A stretch of DNA of 64,000 nt from Sporosarcina sp. ACRSL (lineage in GTDB: Bacteria > Bacillota > Bacilli > Bacillales_A > Planococcaceae): assembly GCF_022346605.1 (NCBI RefSeq), contig NZ_JAKRNT010000006.1, positions 186,001 to 250,000 of the forward strand, read 5' to 3'. The notes below the pieces were generated by a model. The model was not told where the DNA came from, made no database searches, and saw nothing but the letters and a program-made list of their open reading frames with translations. Both the position numbers and the translations under genes were made by a program. Of this stretch, positions 1-7,957 are shown in pieces. Numbering within the stretch: position 1 is the stretch's first letter; each line of letters begins with the position of its first letter.

Positions 1-1
1 A

Positions 2-253
2 CCGAAAGATTTCGATGCAGAGGAATTCCGTAAAATGATTAAAAAGGAATTTAATCTATCTGTTGCCGGCGGACAGGAACGTTTAAAGGGGAAGATTTAC
101 CGGATTGGGCATATGGGTTATTGTTCCCCCGCGGACGTTTTACAAACGATCGGCATGATGGAGCTAGGATTGATGAAAATCGGAAAAAATATTGAACTTG
201 GCAAAGGTGTCGCGGCAGCTCAACGAATTTATTTAGAAAAGGGGCAGAATTGA
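2..253 (+). CDS. Class V aminotransferase, C-terminal part (alanine-glyoxylate / phosphoserine type)
   Basis: Only the last ~83 codons are present; the reading frame is open to the left edge, so the gene begins outside the window. The visible part ends with a segment containing RIGHMGYCSPADVLQTIG, which is characteristic of the small C-terminal domain of class V PLP-dependent aminotransferases of the serine-pyruvate / alanine-glyoxylate group. Its stop codon (TGA 251-253) overlaps the TTG start of serA, so the two genes are translationally coupled. Inference: in such a pair the aminotransferase may perform the transamination step next to phosphoglycerate dehydrogenase in serine synthesis. The PLP lysine lies outside the window, so the substrate cannot be judged. 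Confidence 0.8.
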   Translation, partial: PKDFDAEEFRKMIKKEFNLSVAGGQERLKGKIYRIGHMGYCSPADVLQTIGMMELGLMKIGKNIELGKGVAAAQRIYLEKGQN

Positions 254-1842
254 CGATGACGTACCATATATTGATTGCAGATCCATTAAGCGAGGAAGGA
301 ATCCATCCGCTCAGGCAAGCGGAAGGTTTGGAAATCACCATTGCGACCGACATGCCAAAAGAAGAACTTCTTGATAGGATTGATGAGTTCGATGCACTGC
401 TCGTTCGCAGCCAAACACAAGTGACGCGAGAAGTGATTGAAGCCGCTAGCAAGTTGAAAATAATTGGTCGTGCTGGCGTCGGAGTCGACAATATCGACCT
501 GGATGCCGCAACGGAACATGGAATTATCGTCGTCAATGCGCCTGACGGCAATACAAACTCTGCGGCAGAACATACAATTGCAATGTTGACAGCGTTAGCT
601 CGAAAAATTCCACAAGCATTCAACTCATTGAAAGACGGTAAATGGGATCGAAAATCATTTATCGGTGTCGAGTTGAAAAACAAGACACTCGGCGTTATCG
701 GTTTAGGACGAATTGGTGCTGAAGTGGCTGCCCGAGCGAAAGGACAACGAATGAACGTTATTGCGTATGATCCATTTTTAACAGAGGAAAAGGCACAAAA
801 GTTGGGAATCGGATTTGGTACGGTGGAAGATGTATTAATAGAGGCTGATTTTATTACGATCCACACTCCTTTATTAAAAGAAACTCGTCATTTATTGAAC
901 GAAGATGCTTTCGCGAAAATGAAAGATGGCGTACAAATCATTAACTGTGCTAGAGGTGGGATTATAGACGAGTATGCGCTTTACGAGGCGATTTTGTCAG
1001 GTAAAGTAGCAGGCGCTGCACTTGACGTATTTGAAACGGAACCGTTTGTTGATCATCCATTGTTAACATTGCCTCAAGTGATTGCGACCCCTCATCTAGG
1101 GGCGAGCACAGTCGAAGCGCAGGAAAGCGTTGCCGTCGATGTCAGCATGGACGTTGTGAATTTCTTCAAAGGAGAAGCAGTCCGTAATCCTGTCAATCTA
1201 CCTTCTGTTTCGAAGGAAGTATTGGCAAAAATCGCACCATTTTTCGATTTGGCGGAAAAACTCGGCGTCTTCTTATCTCGCATGACAGATGAAGCAATTG
1301 AAGAAGTGAATGTCAAATATGCAGGGGAACTCGCCAATTACGATGTGCGCCCACTAACCCGTAATACGGTGAAGGGTATTCTGAAACGAAACCTTGGAAC
1401 CCACGTAAATGACGTCAATGCAATCTATTTAGCAGAACGGTTCGATATTAAAGTGAATGAACATAAGACAACGACGAGCAAAGGTTTCCTCCATTTGATG
1501 ACTGTGGAAATCGTCACTGCACGTGCTACACATTATGTGGCGGGCACTTTGCTGAACGGCCTCGGAGCACGCATCGTCAAGGTCGATGATTATGCGGTCG
1601 ATGTCGTGCCTGCGGGTCATCTACTGTTCATCAAGCATAAAGACCAACCCGGAGCTATCGGTCGTGTTGGAACGTTACTCGCACGGAAAAACATCAATAT
1701 CGCTACGATGCAAGTCGGACGTTCGACCGTCGGAGGTGATGCGATCATGATGTTGACGATCGATAATCGTGTCGACCAGAAGGAAATCGAGGACTTGACC
1801 GAGCTTGCAGATATTTACGAAGTGAAAGCGATTGATCTTTGA
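250..1842 (+). CDS. serA: D-3-phosphoglycerate dehydrogenase
   Basis: Catalyses the NAD-dependent first step of serine biosynthesis from 3-phosphoglycerate in the cytosol. The 530-residue length is that of the long SerA type. A substrate-binding domain is followed by the Rossmann motif GLGRIG at residues 151-156, the catalytic arginine in NCARGG, the catalytic histidine in ATPHLGAST, an intervening ASB domain, and a C-terminal ACT domain (from about residue 455, containing KDQPGAIGRVG) that senses serine in related enzymes. The start may be TTG at 250, which overlaps the upstream stop, or ATG at 256; an AAAAGGGG ribosome binding site lies at 237-244 and suits either. The gene ends just before a 20-bp-period array and a terminator. 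Confidence 0.97.
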   Translation: MTMTYHILIADPLSEEGIHPLRQAEGLEITIATDMPKEELLDRIDEFDALLVRSQTQVTREVIEAASKLKIIGRAGVGVDNIDLDAATEHGIIVVNAPDGNTNSAAEHTIAMLTALARKIPQAFNSLKDGKWDRKSFIGVELKNKTLGVIGLGRIGAEVAARAKGQRMNVIAYDPFLTEEKAQKLGIGFGTVEDVLIEADFITIHTPLLKETRHLLNEDAFAKMKDGVQIINCARGGIIDEYALYEAILSGKVAGAALDVFETEPFVDHPLLTLPQVIATPHLGASTVEAQESVAVDVSMDVVNFFKGEAVRNPVNLPSVSKEVLAKIAPFFDLAEKLGVFLSRMTDEAIEEVNVKYAGELANYDVRPLTRNTVKGILKRNLGTHVNDVNAIYLAERFDIKVNEHKTTTSKGFLHLMTVEIVTARATHYVAGTLLNGLGARIVKVDDYAVDVVPAGHLLFIKHKDQPGAIGRVGTLLARKNINIATMQVGRSTVGGDAIMMLTIDNRVDQKEIEDLTELADIYEVKAIDL

Positions 1843-1845
1843 AAC

Positions 1846-1904
1846 ATTGATGGAGCCTTTGTTGAATAAAGGAGCCTTTGTGCGAATAAAGGAGCCCTTG
1901 TCTA
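1846..1904. repeat. Three-unit 19-20 bp array with GGAGCC core
   Basis: Three near-identical units follow each other directly after the serA stop: the GGAGCC core begins at 1852, 1871 and 1891 (steps of 19 and 20 bp), with AATAAAGGAGCCTTTGT as the best-conserved part. It lies between the serA stop codon and the shared terminator. It resembles in period and placement, but not in core sequence, the arrays at 14145, 27224 and 49571. Confidence 0.8.
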
Positions 1905-1907
1905 AAA

Positions 1908-1942
1908 GAGGTGAGTCCCTACAACGGGAACTCACCTTTTTC
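1908..1942. terminator. Bidirectional terminator between serA and the HAD gene
   Basis: Inverted repeat AGGTGAGTCCC / GGGAACTCACCT with an ACAAC loop, preceded by A-rich and followed by T-rich sequence. It can terminate serA on the plus strand and the convergent HAD gene on the minus strand. Confidence 0.85.
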
Positions 1943-2735
1943 ACGTTAACTCTTCCAAGATCGGCAAGAGTTCCGTCAAATGCTTTATTTCATACGTTGG
2001 TTGGATGTCTGGAATTGGTGGTTTGCCTTCACGGTTTATCCAAACCGAACGGATTCCAACTTTTGACGAACCTAGAATATCGGTTAGCAAATTATCGCCG
2101 ACCATTAACGCTTCATATGCGGATGTCCCAGTTTCCTCTAGCACATGCTCGAAAATGGAAGGATCCGGCTTCCCTTTACCGAATGTACCCGAAACGACGA
2201 TCAAATCGAAATAAGGGGCAATTTGCGGAGTGATTTCTAATTTCGTTTGCTGCAGCGATGGTGAACCATTCGTCAATAAAACAAGCCGAAACTCGTCTTT
2301 CAACTTGTCGAGGACGGAGAATGTATCTTTGTAAACGAATGGCGCTTTTTTTCGTTCTTCAATGAACCGTGCTGCAAGTGTCAAACCGAGTTCAGTATTA
2401 TCGATGCCTACTTTTTCTAACCCTTTCGTCCACGCGTCTCGTTGATAATTTGGAATGATTTTCTTCATTGCCTGATACGCTTCGCCTGGGTCGTCGAATG
2501 TTCCCCATAAGCCTTCGAAAGGGTTAATGCCGATCATTTGAGTGAATTCGTATGTATGATAGGAAGCGTACAGTTCTGCAGCCGCTTCACGAACAGCTGC
2601 TTCCAATTCCGATGCATTTACATTTTGCAAGCTCGCCGCAAATTGACAAGTCTTTTCAAATGCTGTCGCAATGCTTTTTTGATCCCATAGAAGTGTGTCG
2701 TCCAAGTCAAAAATGATTGTACGGATTATCATCAT
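1941..2735 (-). CDS. HAD-superfamily hydrolase (subfamily IA, YjjG/YsaA-like)
   Basis: A cytosolic phosphatase of the haloacid dehalogenase superfamily, about 264 residues. Visible motifs are the nucleophile loop FDLDDTLLWD near the N-terminus, motif II around LLTNGSPS, the lysine motif KGKPDPSIF and the acidic motif IV MVGDNLLTDILGS. The long helical cap between motifs I and II is type C1, as in nucleotide or phosphosugar phosphatases; the substrate cannot be deduced. Two adjacent ATGs (2735 and 2732) follow an AAAAGGGAG ribosome site; the second has the better spacing. It is convergent with serA and shares its terminator. Confidence 0.85.
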   Translation of the reverse strand: MMIIRTIIFDLDDTLLWDQKSIATAFEKTCQFAASLQNVNASELEAAVREAAAELYASYHTYEFTQMIGINPFEGLWGTFDDPGEAYQAMKKIIPNYQRDAWTKGLEKVGIDNTELGLTLAARFIEERKKAPFVYKDTFSVLDKLKDEFRLVLLTNGSPSLQQTKLEITPQIAPYFDLIVVSGTFGKGKPDPSIFEHVLEETGTSAYEALMVGDNLLTDILGSSKVGIRSVWINREGKPPIPDIQPTYEIKHLTELLPILEELT

Positions 2736-2868
2736 CTCCCTTTTGATTGATTATACACAAAAAAATGCTCCAAATGGAATTGGAGCGGTCTGGGGCCCTT
2801 TCATCATGTTTCATAGTATGGAATTTAGGCTACAATAGGAGACGACATCGTAAGGAGGAGGCGCTAGT

Positions 2869-3420
2869 ATGCACCATTATTTCATTGGAATAAAAGCCCC
2901 AGATTCAGTTGAAGGACTTGTTATGCAATACAGAGAAAAATATGGATTGTCGAATGCTTATAAAGTCATTCCGCATATGGAAGATTTGCATATTACATTA
3001 CTGTTTATCGGGGCATTGTCCGAACAGAAAGTTGAACCCTTGCAGGAAACCCTATCCTCCCTTGCTGAGAAGCATCGTGAATTCCTCTTGAATGTTGATG
3101 GTCTTTCATTTTTCGGTTCTCCGAAAGGTCCTCGCGTCGTCTATTTGTCTGTCCAACCATCAAAAGAGCTCGACGCTTTGCAAAAAGCGGTTGCGGCAAT
3201 TGGAGTTAACCAATTGAAGATGGAACCCGATCATCGTTTTACTCCTCATATTACGATTGCAAAAAAGCGCAAAATAGATGGTGAATTGCATATTCAAAAA
3301 GAGACAAGCACACCTATCCAATTTCACGTCGATCGATTTTCGCTTTTTAGGATTCACCCATCAAAAACACCAAAATATGAAGCGGTTGAAAGCTTTTCAT
3401 TACAAAAGCCTTCCGAATAA
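2869..3420 (+). CDS. thpR: RNA 2',3'-cyclic phosphodiesterase / 2'-5' RNA ligase family
   Basis: A member of the 2H phosphoesterase superfamily, acting on 2',3'-cyclic phosphate RNA ends or related phosphodiesters. Both catalytic HxT/S tetrapeptides are present: HITLLFIG in the N-terminal half and HITIAKKRK in the C-terminal half. The 183-residue length matches ThpR/YtlP proteins. A strong AAGGAGGAGG ribosome site sits 8 bases before the ATG. It stands alone, with a terminator overlapping its last codons. A second, distantly related 2H protein (YjcG type) is at 32349. Confidence 0.88.
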   Translation: MHHYFIGIKAPDSVEGLVMQYREKYGLSNAYKVIPHMEDLHITLLFIGALSEQKVEPLQETLSSLAEKHREFLLNVDGLSFFGSPKGPRVVYLSVQPSKELDALQKAVAAIGVNQLKMEPDHRFTPHITIAKKRKIDGELHIQKETSTPIQFHVDRFSLFRIHPSKTPKYEAVESFSLQKPSE

Positions 3421-3436
3421 CTTCGAGAAGGCTTTC
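3404..3436. terminator. Bidirectional terminator between thpR and corA
   Basis: Hairpin AAAGCCTTC / GAAGGCTTT with an approximately 12-base loop, overlapping the end of thpR. It serves both convergent genes. Confidence 0.75.
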
Positions 3437-3439
3437 TAA

Positions 3440-4402
3440 TCATGTCTTATTAATGCGAAACCAACCTTTATATGTAAACCAGCCGATCATCGCAATCCCT
3501 ATAATCATCATAACGACAAGGACGATTGGATAGCCGTACCGCCAATGAAGCTCAGGCATACGATCAAAATTCATCCCATACACACCTGCAATGAACGTCA
3601 GCGGAATAAATATGGATGAAATGATCGTCAACGTCATCATAACACTGTTCATTTGATTGGAATTGATGGATAGTTGACTATCCCTAATATCCGATGTCAA
3701 CTGGCGATTGGAGTCGATCATTTCAGCTAATCGCAAGAGGTGGTCGTAAATATCCGAGAAATACGTATGCTCTTGAGGAATGAAATCTAATCTTTCCGAT
3801 TCGAGCATCCTGTACAACAGCTCCCTCATTGGAAAGATTGTCCTCCTTAACCGTAATAGATCTCCACGTACTTCAAATACGTAATCCATTGATAAGTGGA
3901 CGGTTGTCGGTGATAGTTTTTCCTCGATTTCGTCCAAATGGTCTTCGATATTATAAAGGATCGGAAAGTATTGATCGACGATTTTATCAAAAACTTCATA
4001 CATGACCAAGATATTTCCACGTTCCCACTTTGTAGGGTCTTGCATAATCAATTCTCTTGCCTTTTCGATTTCCTGCAAGTGGGTGTAATGAAATGTGACG
4101 ATATAATGTTCTCCTAAAAAAAGATTCAGTTCTTCCGCATTTAAATCTTCCTGACAGATGGAATGCAAGGCGAAAAATGTGTAACCGTCATAATGATCAA
4201 GTTTCGGACGTTGGAGGCGTCCATAACAATCTTCCAATGCTAATGGATGAAACTTGAATAACGATTGAAGCAATGATGCTTCTTCTGCGTCCGGCTGATC
4301 AAAATCAACCCAGTACCATCGCAACGCAAGCTCGAAGATTTGATTAACCGGGAAGTCGTAAATGAATTCATCGTCCGTTGTCAACCCCATAGTCCGGATC
4401 AT
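3440..4402 (-). CDS. corA: CorA-family magnesium/cobalt transporter
   Basis: An inner-membrane pentameric divalent cation channel. The long N-terminal alpha/beta cytosolic domain is followed by two C-terminal transmembrane helices with the signature YGMNF at the end of the first. I chose ATG 4402 (320 residues, beginning MIRTMGL) because an AGAAGGTGG ribosome site precedes it with normal spacing. The frame stays open upstream to 4534, but that extension has no family resemblance or ribosome site. No Mg2+ riboswitch is visible in the 180 bp upstream. A second Mg2+ transporter, MgtE, lies at 38027. Confidence 0.93.
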   Translation of the reverse strand: MIRTMGLTTDDEFIYDFPVNQIFELALRWYWVDFDQPDAEEASLLQSLFKFHPLALEDCYGRLQRPKLDHYDGYTFFALHSICQEDLNAEELNLFLGEHYIVTFHYTHLQEIEKARELIMQDPTKWERGNILVMYEVFDKIVDQYFPILYNIEDHLDEIEEKLSPTTVHLSMDYVFEVRGDLLRLRRTIFPMRELLYRMLESERLDFIPQEHTYFSDIYDHLLRLAEMIDSNRQLTSDIRDSQLSINSNQMNSVMMTLTIISSIFIPLTFIAGVYGMNFDRMPELHWRYGYPIVLVVMMIIGIAMIGWFTYKGWFRINKT

Positions 4403-4611
4403 GCTTCCACCTTCTTTTCGTTCGTAATGAACTTCCCTTAATCGGGAATCCGCTGAATGTCCTCTACGTATCCTAACCATTTTGCCTTCATAAACTACAT
4501 CCCCAATATCAAAAAACCGAATGCAGTTTTCCATGCAAATTTTTCTATGTTTACTTTACTATCAATAAGCACAGTGTATATATGTACAACAAAGAAGGAG
4601 TGATATTTTTT

Positions 4612-4917
4612 ATGGACATGCAAGACAAGATACAAAAAGAACTGGCGAAGATTGATGGCGAAGATAAAAATCAAATACTCGAGAACTTCAACCGCTTCAA
4701 ACAATTTCTTTCCGAAAAAGTAGAACTAGGCGAAAAAATGGGACTAAGTGAAGAGAAGCTTGTAAAAACTGTAGAGATCGTTGCAAGCTATCTCGCCAAC
4801 CACGAAGAACCTCGTAATCGCGAAGAAAAAGTGTTAATGGAGCTTTGGAAATCAGGTTCTGAAGAAGAGCAACGCTTTCTTTCGAAACTGCTTTTGAAAA
4901 TGGTGAAACGAGCTTAA
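4612..4917 (+). CDS. DUF3243 family protein (YmfJ-like)
   Basis: A small, charged, cytosolic protein of about 101 residues. The segment running from FKQFLSEKV through SYLANHEEPRNREEK to the LWK and LLLKMV motifs matches the DUF3243 family (B. subtilis YmfJ). No function is established for the family. Start ATG 4612 has an AAGGAG site with 8-base spacing; the frame extends upstream, but those residues come from the untranslated leader. It lies 33 bp ahead of the sspH-type gene in the same direction and may be co-transcribed with it. Confidence 0.8.
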   Translation: MDMQDKIQKELAKIDGEDKNQILENFNRFKQFLSEKVELGEKMGLSEEKLVKTVEIVASYLANHEEPRNREEKVLMELWKSGSEEEQRFLSKLLLKMVKRA

Positions 4918-4950
4918 TTTAAATATGAACTTTGAATGGGAGGGATTGCT

Positions 4951-5136
4951 TTGGATAGTCAACGAGCGCGTGAGATTGTAAAGTCACCGGATGAGATCAT
5001 GGTCAGTTATAATGGAGTTTCTGTATGGATTGATAAAGTCCACGATGACGACCGCACCGCGACAGTTCATTTGCGACAAGCAATGGAGGAAAGGTCGGAA
5101 GTTGCGATTTCTGAATTGAAGGAGCACGCACAATGA
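4951..5136 (+). CDS. sspH: Small acid-soluble spore protein, H type
   Basis: A minor SASP of the SspH family, found in the forespore core. The 61-residue product begins with SQRAREIVKSPDEIMVSYNG, which matches the conserved N-terminus of SspH proteins, and the length fits (family about 59). I chose the TTG at 4951 because GGGAGGG at 4937-4943 is correctly spaced for it; the ATG at 4936 would bury the ribosome site inside the gene. A terminator follows directly. Its presence supports a spore-forming host. Confidence 0.88.
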   Translation: MDSQRAREIVKSPDEIMVSYNGVSVWIDKVHDDDRTATVHLRQAMEERSEVAISELKEHAQ

Positions 5137-5140
5137 ATGA

Positions 5141-5176
5141 AGCTGTCCGGCTATTAACCGGACAGCTCCTTATTTT
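5141..5176. terminator. Bidirectional terminator between sspH and the DeoR gene
   Basis: Perfect 10-bp stem AGCTGTCCGG / CCGGACAGCT with a 6-7 base loop and a T-rich tail; it overlaps the last codons of the convergent DeoR-family gene. Confidence 0.85.
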
Positions 5177-5931
5177 GCTATGACGACTTCCACCCCATAA
5201 GACGTTATGGAATCTATTTTATCTTGTGTCGTCTCTTCATCTGTAATGATGACGTCGAGTTTTTCGACGGGGTACATCCTGCTGAACATATCTATTCCGA
5301 ACTTCGAATGTTCAATAAGCGTGACGAGCTTTTTTGAATTGTCATAGATTGTCTTATGGAAGACAGCCACTTCAGGAGTTGCTGTGCTTAGTCCTTTTTC
5401 CGACAATCCCCCTGCTGTTGCAAAGCATACATCGATTGTAAATTGCCGTGCCAATTCATTGGCAATAGCGTCAGTTATATTCCCAGAACTCTTCACAAGC
5501 CCCCCAATGAGATACGTTTGAATGTTTTCCACTTCACGCAAATGATAGGCAATTTCTACCGAGTTGGTCACAACTGTGAATCGTATGTTTCGTGGCAAAT
5601 ACTTCAGCATGACAAAATGTGTTGATGCACCTCCGATAAAAACGGTTTGACCTTCTTGAATATAGGTGCTTGCTTCTTTTGCAATCGCGTTTTGATAAAC
5701 GCTGCCATCTCCATAACGTATTGAAGGCGATGGAGGCAACATCCTTACATTGCCAATCGGAATGGCACCCCCATGCGTCCTTTTCAACAATCCCTGCTCC
5801 TCCATAATCGAAAGATCACGTCGGATGGAATCAATCGACAAACCGAATTCATCGGCAAGGTCTTTCGCTAGAATGCGGCCATCCTTTTCAAGTGTTTCTA
5901 AAATTTTTCCCCTTCGTTCTTCTGTAAACAT
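5170..5931 (-). CDS. DeoR/GlpR-family transcriptional regulator
   Basis: A 253-residue DNA-binding repressor. The N-terminal winged helix contains the family signature (RRGKILETLEKDGRI, then SIDSIRRDLSIMEEQGLLKRTHGGA) in residues 6-57, followed by a DeoRC sugar-phosphate sensor domain with the FIGGAST and VTNS motifs. DeoR regulators usually control sugar phosphate genes beside them, but no sugar operon is adjacent here, so its target lies elsewhere or is itself. A strong GGGAGGAAGG ribosome site precedes the ATG. Specific regulator identity (FruR, GlcR, IolR) cannot be assigned. Confidence 0.9.
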   Translation of the reverse strand: MFTEERRGKILETLEKDGRILAKDLADEFGLSIDSIRRDLSIMEEQGLLKRTHGGAIPIGNVRMLPPSPSIRYGDGSVYQNAIAKEASTYIQEGQTVFIGGASTHFVMLKYLPRNIRFTVVTNSVEIAYHLREVENIQTYLIGGLVKSSGNITDAIANELARQFTIDVCFATAGGLSEKGLSTATPEVAVFHKTIYDNSKKLVTLIEHSKFGIDMFSRMYPVEKLDVIITDEETTQDKIDSITSYGVEVVIAK

Positions 5932-6100
5932 TGTTCCTTCCTCCCTTTTTTATTCTACAAGAGTACGTTTGCCTTTTTGTTCACGTTTCACCCCGCTTTC
6001 CATCTATATTATGCAGTTATATTCCTATTATTTCATGTTTATTCTGTTTTGTCGATGATTTTATTCATTTTTGTTCAAGTTTGTTCCTTTTATCACCCAA

Positions 6101-6134
6101 AAAATAAAACCCTCTACCGTCGTAGAAGGTTTTC
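6101..6134 (-). terminator. Terminator of the TauE/SafE gene
   Basis: Imperfect hairpin AAAACCTTCTAC / GTAGAGGGTTTT with a GACG loop, followed on the minus strand by a T-rich run; it lies just downstream of the permease gene. Confidence 0.75.
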
Positions 6135-6141
6135 ACTGTAA

Positions 6142-6879
6142 TTAACCGACATTCTCTACAATAATTTGTAATATTAAAGCGACTGTCACAACCCGTAATA
6201 TTGGCTTCACGAACTTCGGTTTCAGTTTTTCCGCAATACGCACCCCTGTCTGCGCTCCGGTAATCGAACCTAACATCAACATTAACGTAAGTGGCCAGAT
6301 GATTTTTCCAGCTGCTATATAAGTGACTGCCGCTCCAAAACAACTTGAAAATGTTGCAAGACGCACATAACCGACGGCCCGGATATAGGCGACTTTCAAA
6401 TGACCAAATAAGTAAAGCATTAGCGTTCCTTGCCCTGGTCCGAAAAGACCGTCGTATATTCCAATTCCATATAATCCAGGCACACTCAGTTTGCCGAATT
6501 TCAATTTCTCCTGTCCGCCGAAATCCCCTTTTCCGAAAAACGATGTAATGAAAGCAAAAGTTAAAAGTAGTATTGCTAAAATATAGAGATTGTCCGCTGA
6601 AAGCATTGTCGCAATGAGCCCGCCACTGATGCCCCCTATTAGGCTTACTGGAATAATCCAAAAGGATTCACGCAACGATATTTGTTTGTGTTTCAAAAGG
6701 ACAAGAAAGCTTGAAAATGAGCTGACTGTGTTCGATACTTTGTTCGCACCAATTGCGGAGTGGATTGGCACCCCGAGTAGCAGCATCGCAGGAAGACTGA
6801 TCAATCCGCCGCCCCCCGCCAACGTACCGATTGTCGTTGCGATTACCCCAATGAAAAAGAGTGAAATATATTCCATCAT
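6142..6879 (-). CDS. TauE/SafE-family sulfite exporter / permease
   Basis: A polytopic membrane protein of about 245 residues with 7-8 hydrophobic helices. The two internal repeats each carry a glycine-rich motif: GTLAGGGGLISLPAMLLLG in the first and GLFGPGQGTLMLYLFG in the second, as expected for the TSUP (TauE/SafE) family that exports sulfite, sulfonates or related anions. The substrate is not identifiable. The start is ATG 6879, spaced 5 bases from AGGGGG; the upstream GTG (6885) abuts the ribosome site. It stands alone between a regulator and a lipoprotein. Confidence 0.88.
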   Translation of the reverse strand: MMEYISLFFIGVIATTIGTLAGGGGLISLPAMLLLGVPIHSAIGANKVSNTVSSFSSFLVLLKHKQISLRESFWIIPVSLIGGISGGLIATMLSADNLYILAILLLTFAFITSFFGKGDFGGQEKLKFGKLSVPGLYGIGIYDGLFGPGQGTLMLYLFGHLKVAYIRAVGYVRLATFSSCFGAAVTYIAAGKIIWPLTLMLMLGSITGAQTGVRIAEKLKPKFVKPILRVVTVALILQIIVENVG

Positions 6880-6968
6880 GAACACCCCCTGTGTATAACT
6901 CTATTATACTCCTCGGTTGTTCATTAGGAAATTCGATAGTTATTATGTAAAGAGATAATTTTTTCTTA

Positions 6969-7367
6969 TCAAAAACCTATTTCATATTGTTCTCCATCTT
7001 CATTGACGACCTTCAACTTGCCGTTTTTACGTTCTAGACCGATTAAGATATATGGATTAATCTTGTCGCTATCCGCTTCTACTTCCCTCACTGTGATGAT
7101 TGTTTCATCATCCAATATTTCAACGTCTACCGCTTCCAGTTCGAGTTTATTCGTTCCAGTTGAAACAACAACCATCAAATTTCCTTCGGCTATGTTAATG
7201 CTTTTAAACCCTTTCCGGTCCGGCTTTTCATTTTGCAAGTAATTGACGTGCTGTCTCACTGCTGGCTCTTTATCGATGTCTTTCTCGTTCCCCACCCAAT
7301 ATACTTTGCCGCATCCACTCAAAATCATTGTGAGGGCTAGTAAGATCAATACCTTTTTCAAATCCAT
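6969..7367 (-). CDS. Small lipoprotein of unknown function
   Basis: The 132-residue product starts MDLKKVLILLALTMILSGC, a type II signal peptide with lipobox LSGC at the +1 cysteine, so it is expected on the outer face of the membrane. The mature part is acidic and hydrophilic, with no family that I recognise. Start ATG 7367 is preceded by AAAAGGGGCG; that site overlaps the stop of the upstream GNAT gene, so the two are probably translated from one message. Confidence 0.75.
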   Translation of the reverse strand: MDLKKVLILLALTMILSGCGKVYWVGNEKDIDKEPAVRQHVNYLQNEKPDRKGFKSINIAEGNLMVVVSTGTNKLELEAVDVEILDDETIITVREVEADSDKINPYILIGLERKNGKLKVVNEDGEQYEIGF

Positions 7368-7381
7368 TTCGCCCCTTTTCA

Positions 7382-7828
7382 TTAGTGATCTAGTAACTTT
7401 TTTTCTAATTCGATCCGATGGATTCCGTCATCATCAGTAAACGTGTTTGTTATATCAAATCCATGTTTTATATTTAGGATCAACATGTTTCTCCATTTAT
7501 TTCGAGTCTTTGTTTCAATCGTTTTATATCTAGCTTCCTTTACAAGTCGATGTTGCAACTCCATTAGCTTGGAGGCAATCCCTTTTCCCCTGTGTTCCTC
7601 GTGAACAGCTCCATACCAACTGTAATACCGATCCACGGAGAGACTGTATCCAATCTTGTAGCCTACTACTTTATTCTCTTCAATGGCAACAATAAAAAGG
7701 ATATTCGGTCGCAATCTCACCTTCTTCGATAATTCATCTGAGTTGGCAAAAATCTGATTATGTAAATGCAAAATTCCATCCATTGTCTGTTCATCAGGCA
7801 AACCCCAAAAGTAATGAACGTTCGGCAT
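7382..7828 (-). CDS. GNAT-family N-acetyltransferase
   Basis: A 148-residue acyl-CoA-dependent transferase. The acetyl-CoA pyrophosphate loop is seen in EEHRGKGIASKLM, following a VVGYKIGYSL beta strand and preceded by an N-terminal LHLHNQIFANS segment. The substrate is unknown. Two in-frame ATGs (7834, 7828) follow a GGGAGG site; the second is 8 bases away and is preferred. It overlaps the ribosome site of the downstream lipoprotein gene. Confidence 0.85.
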   Translation of the reverse strand: MPNVHYFWGLPDEQTMDGILHLHNQIFANSDELSKKVRLRPNILFIVAIEENKVVGYKIGYSLSVDRYYSWYGAVHEEHRGKGIASKLMELQHRLVKEARYKTIETKTRNKWRNMLILNIKHGFDITNTFTDDDGIHRIELEKKLLDH

Positions 7829-7957
7829 AGTCATATCCTCCCTTTCTACTATTATACTATGAATTTAAATAATTCATATCCTAAGATCCATGTATCATAT
7901 TGTCCCACTATTCATACATTAAACAAAAGATTCTGAATCAATGAAGGAGGGAATGAA

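Noticed and set aside
51..866. Long open frame antisense to serA (271 codons)
   Set aside because: Complement of a well-supported coding region with typical shadow composition and no family resemblance.
6065..6661. 198-codon frame overlapping the TauE/SafE gene
   Set aside because: Out of frame with the clear permease; no start signal and no family.
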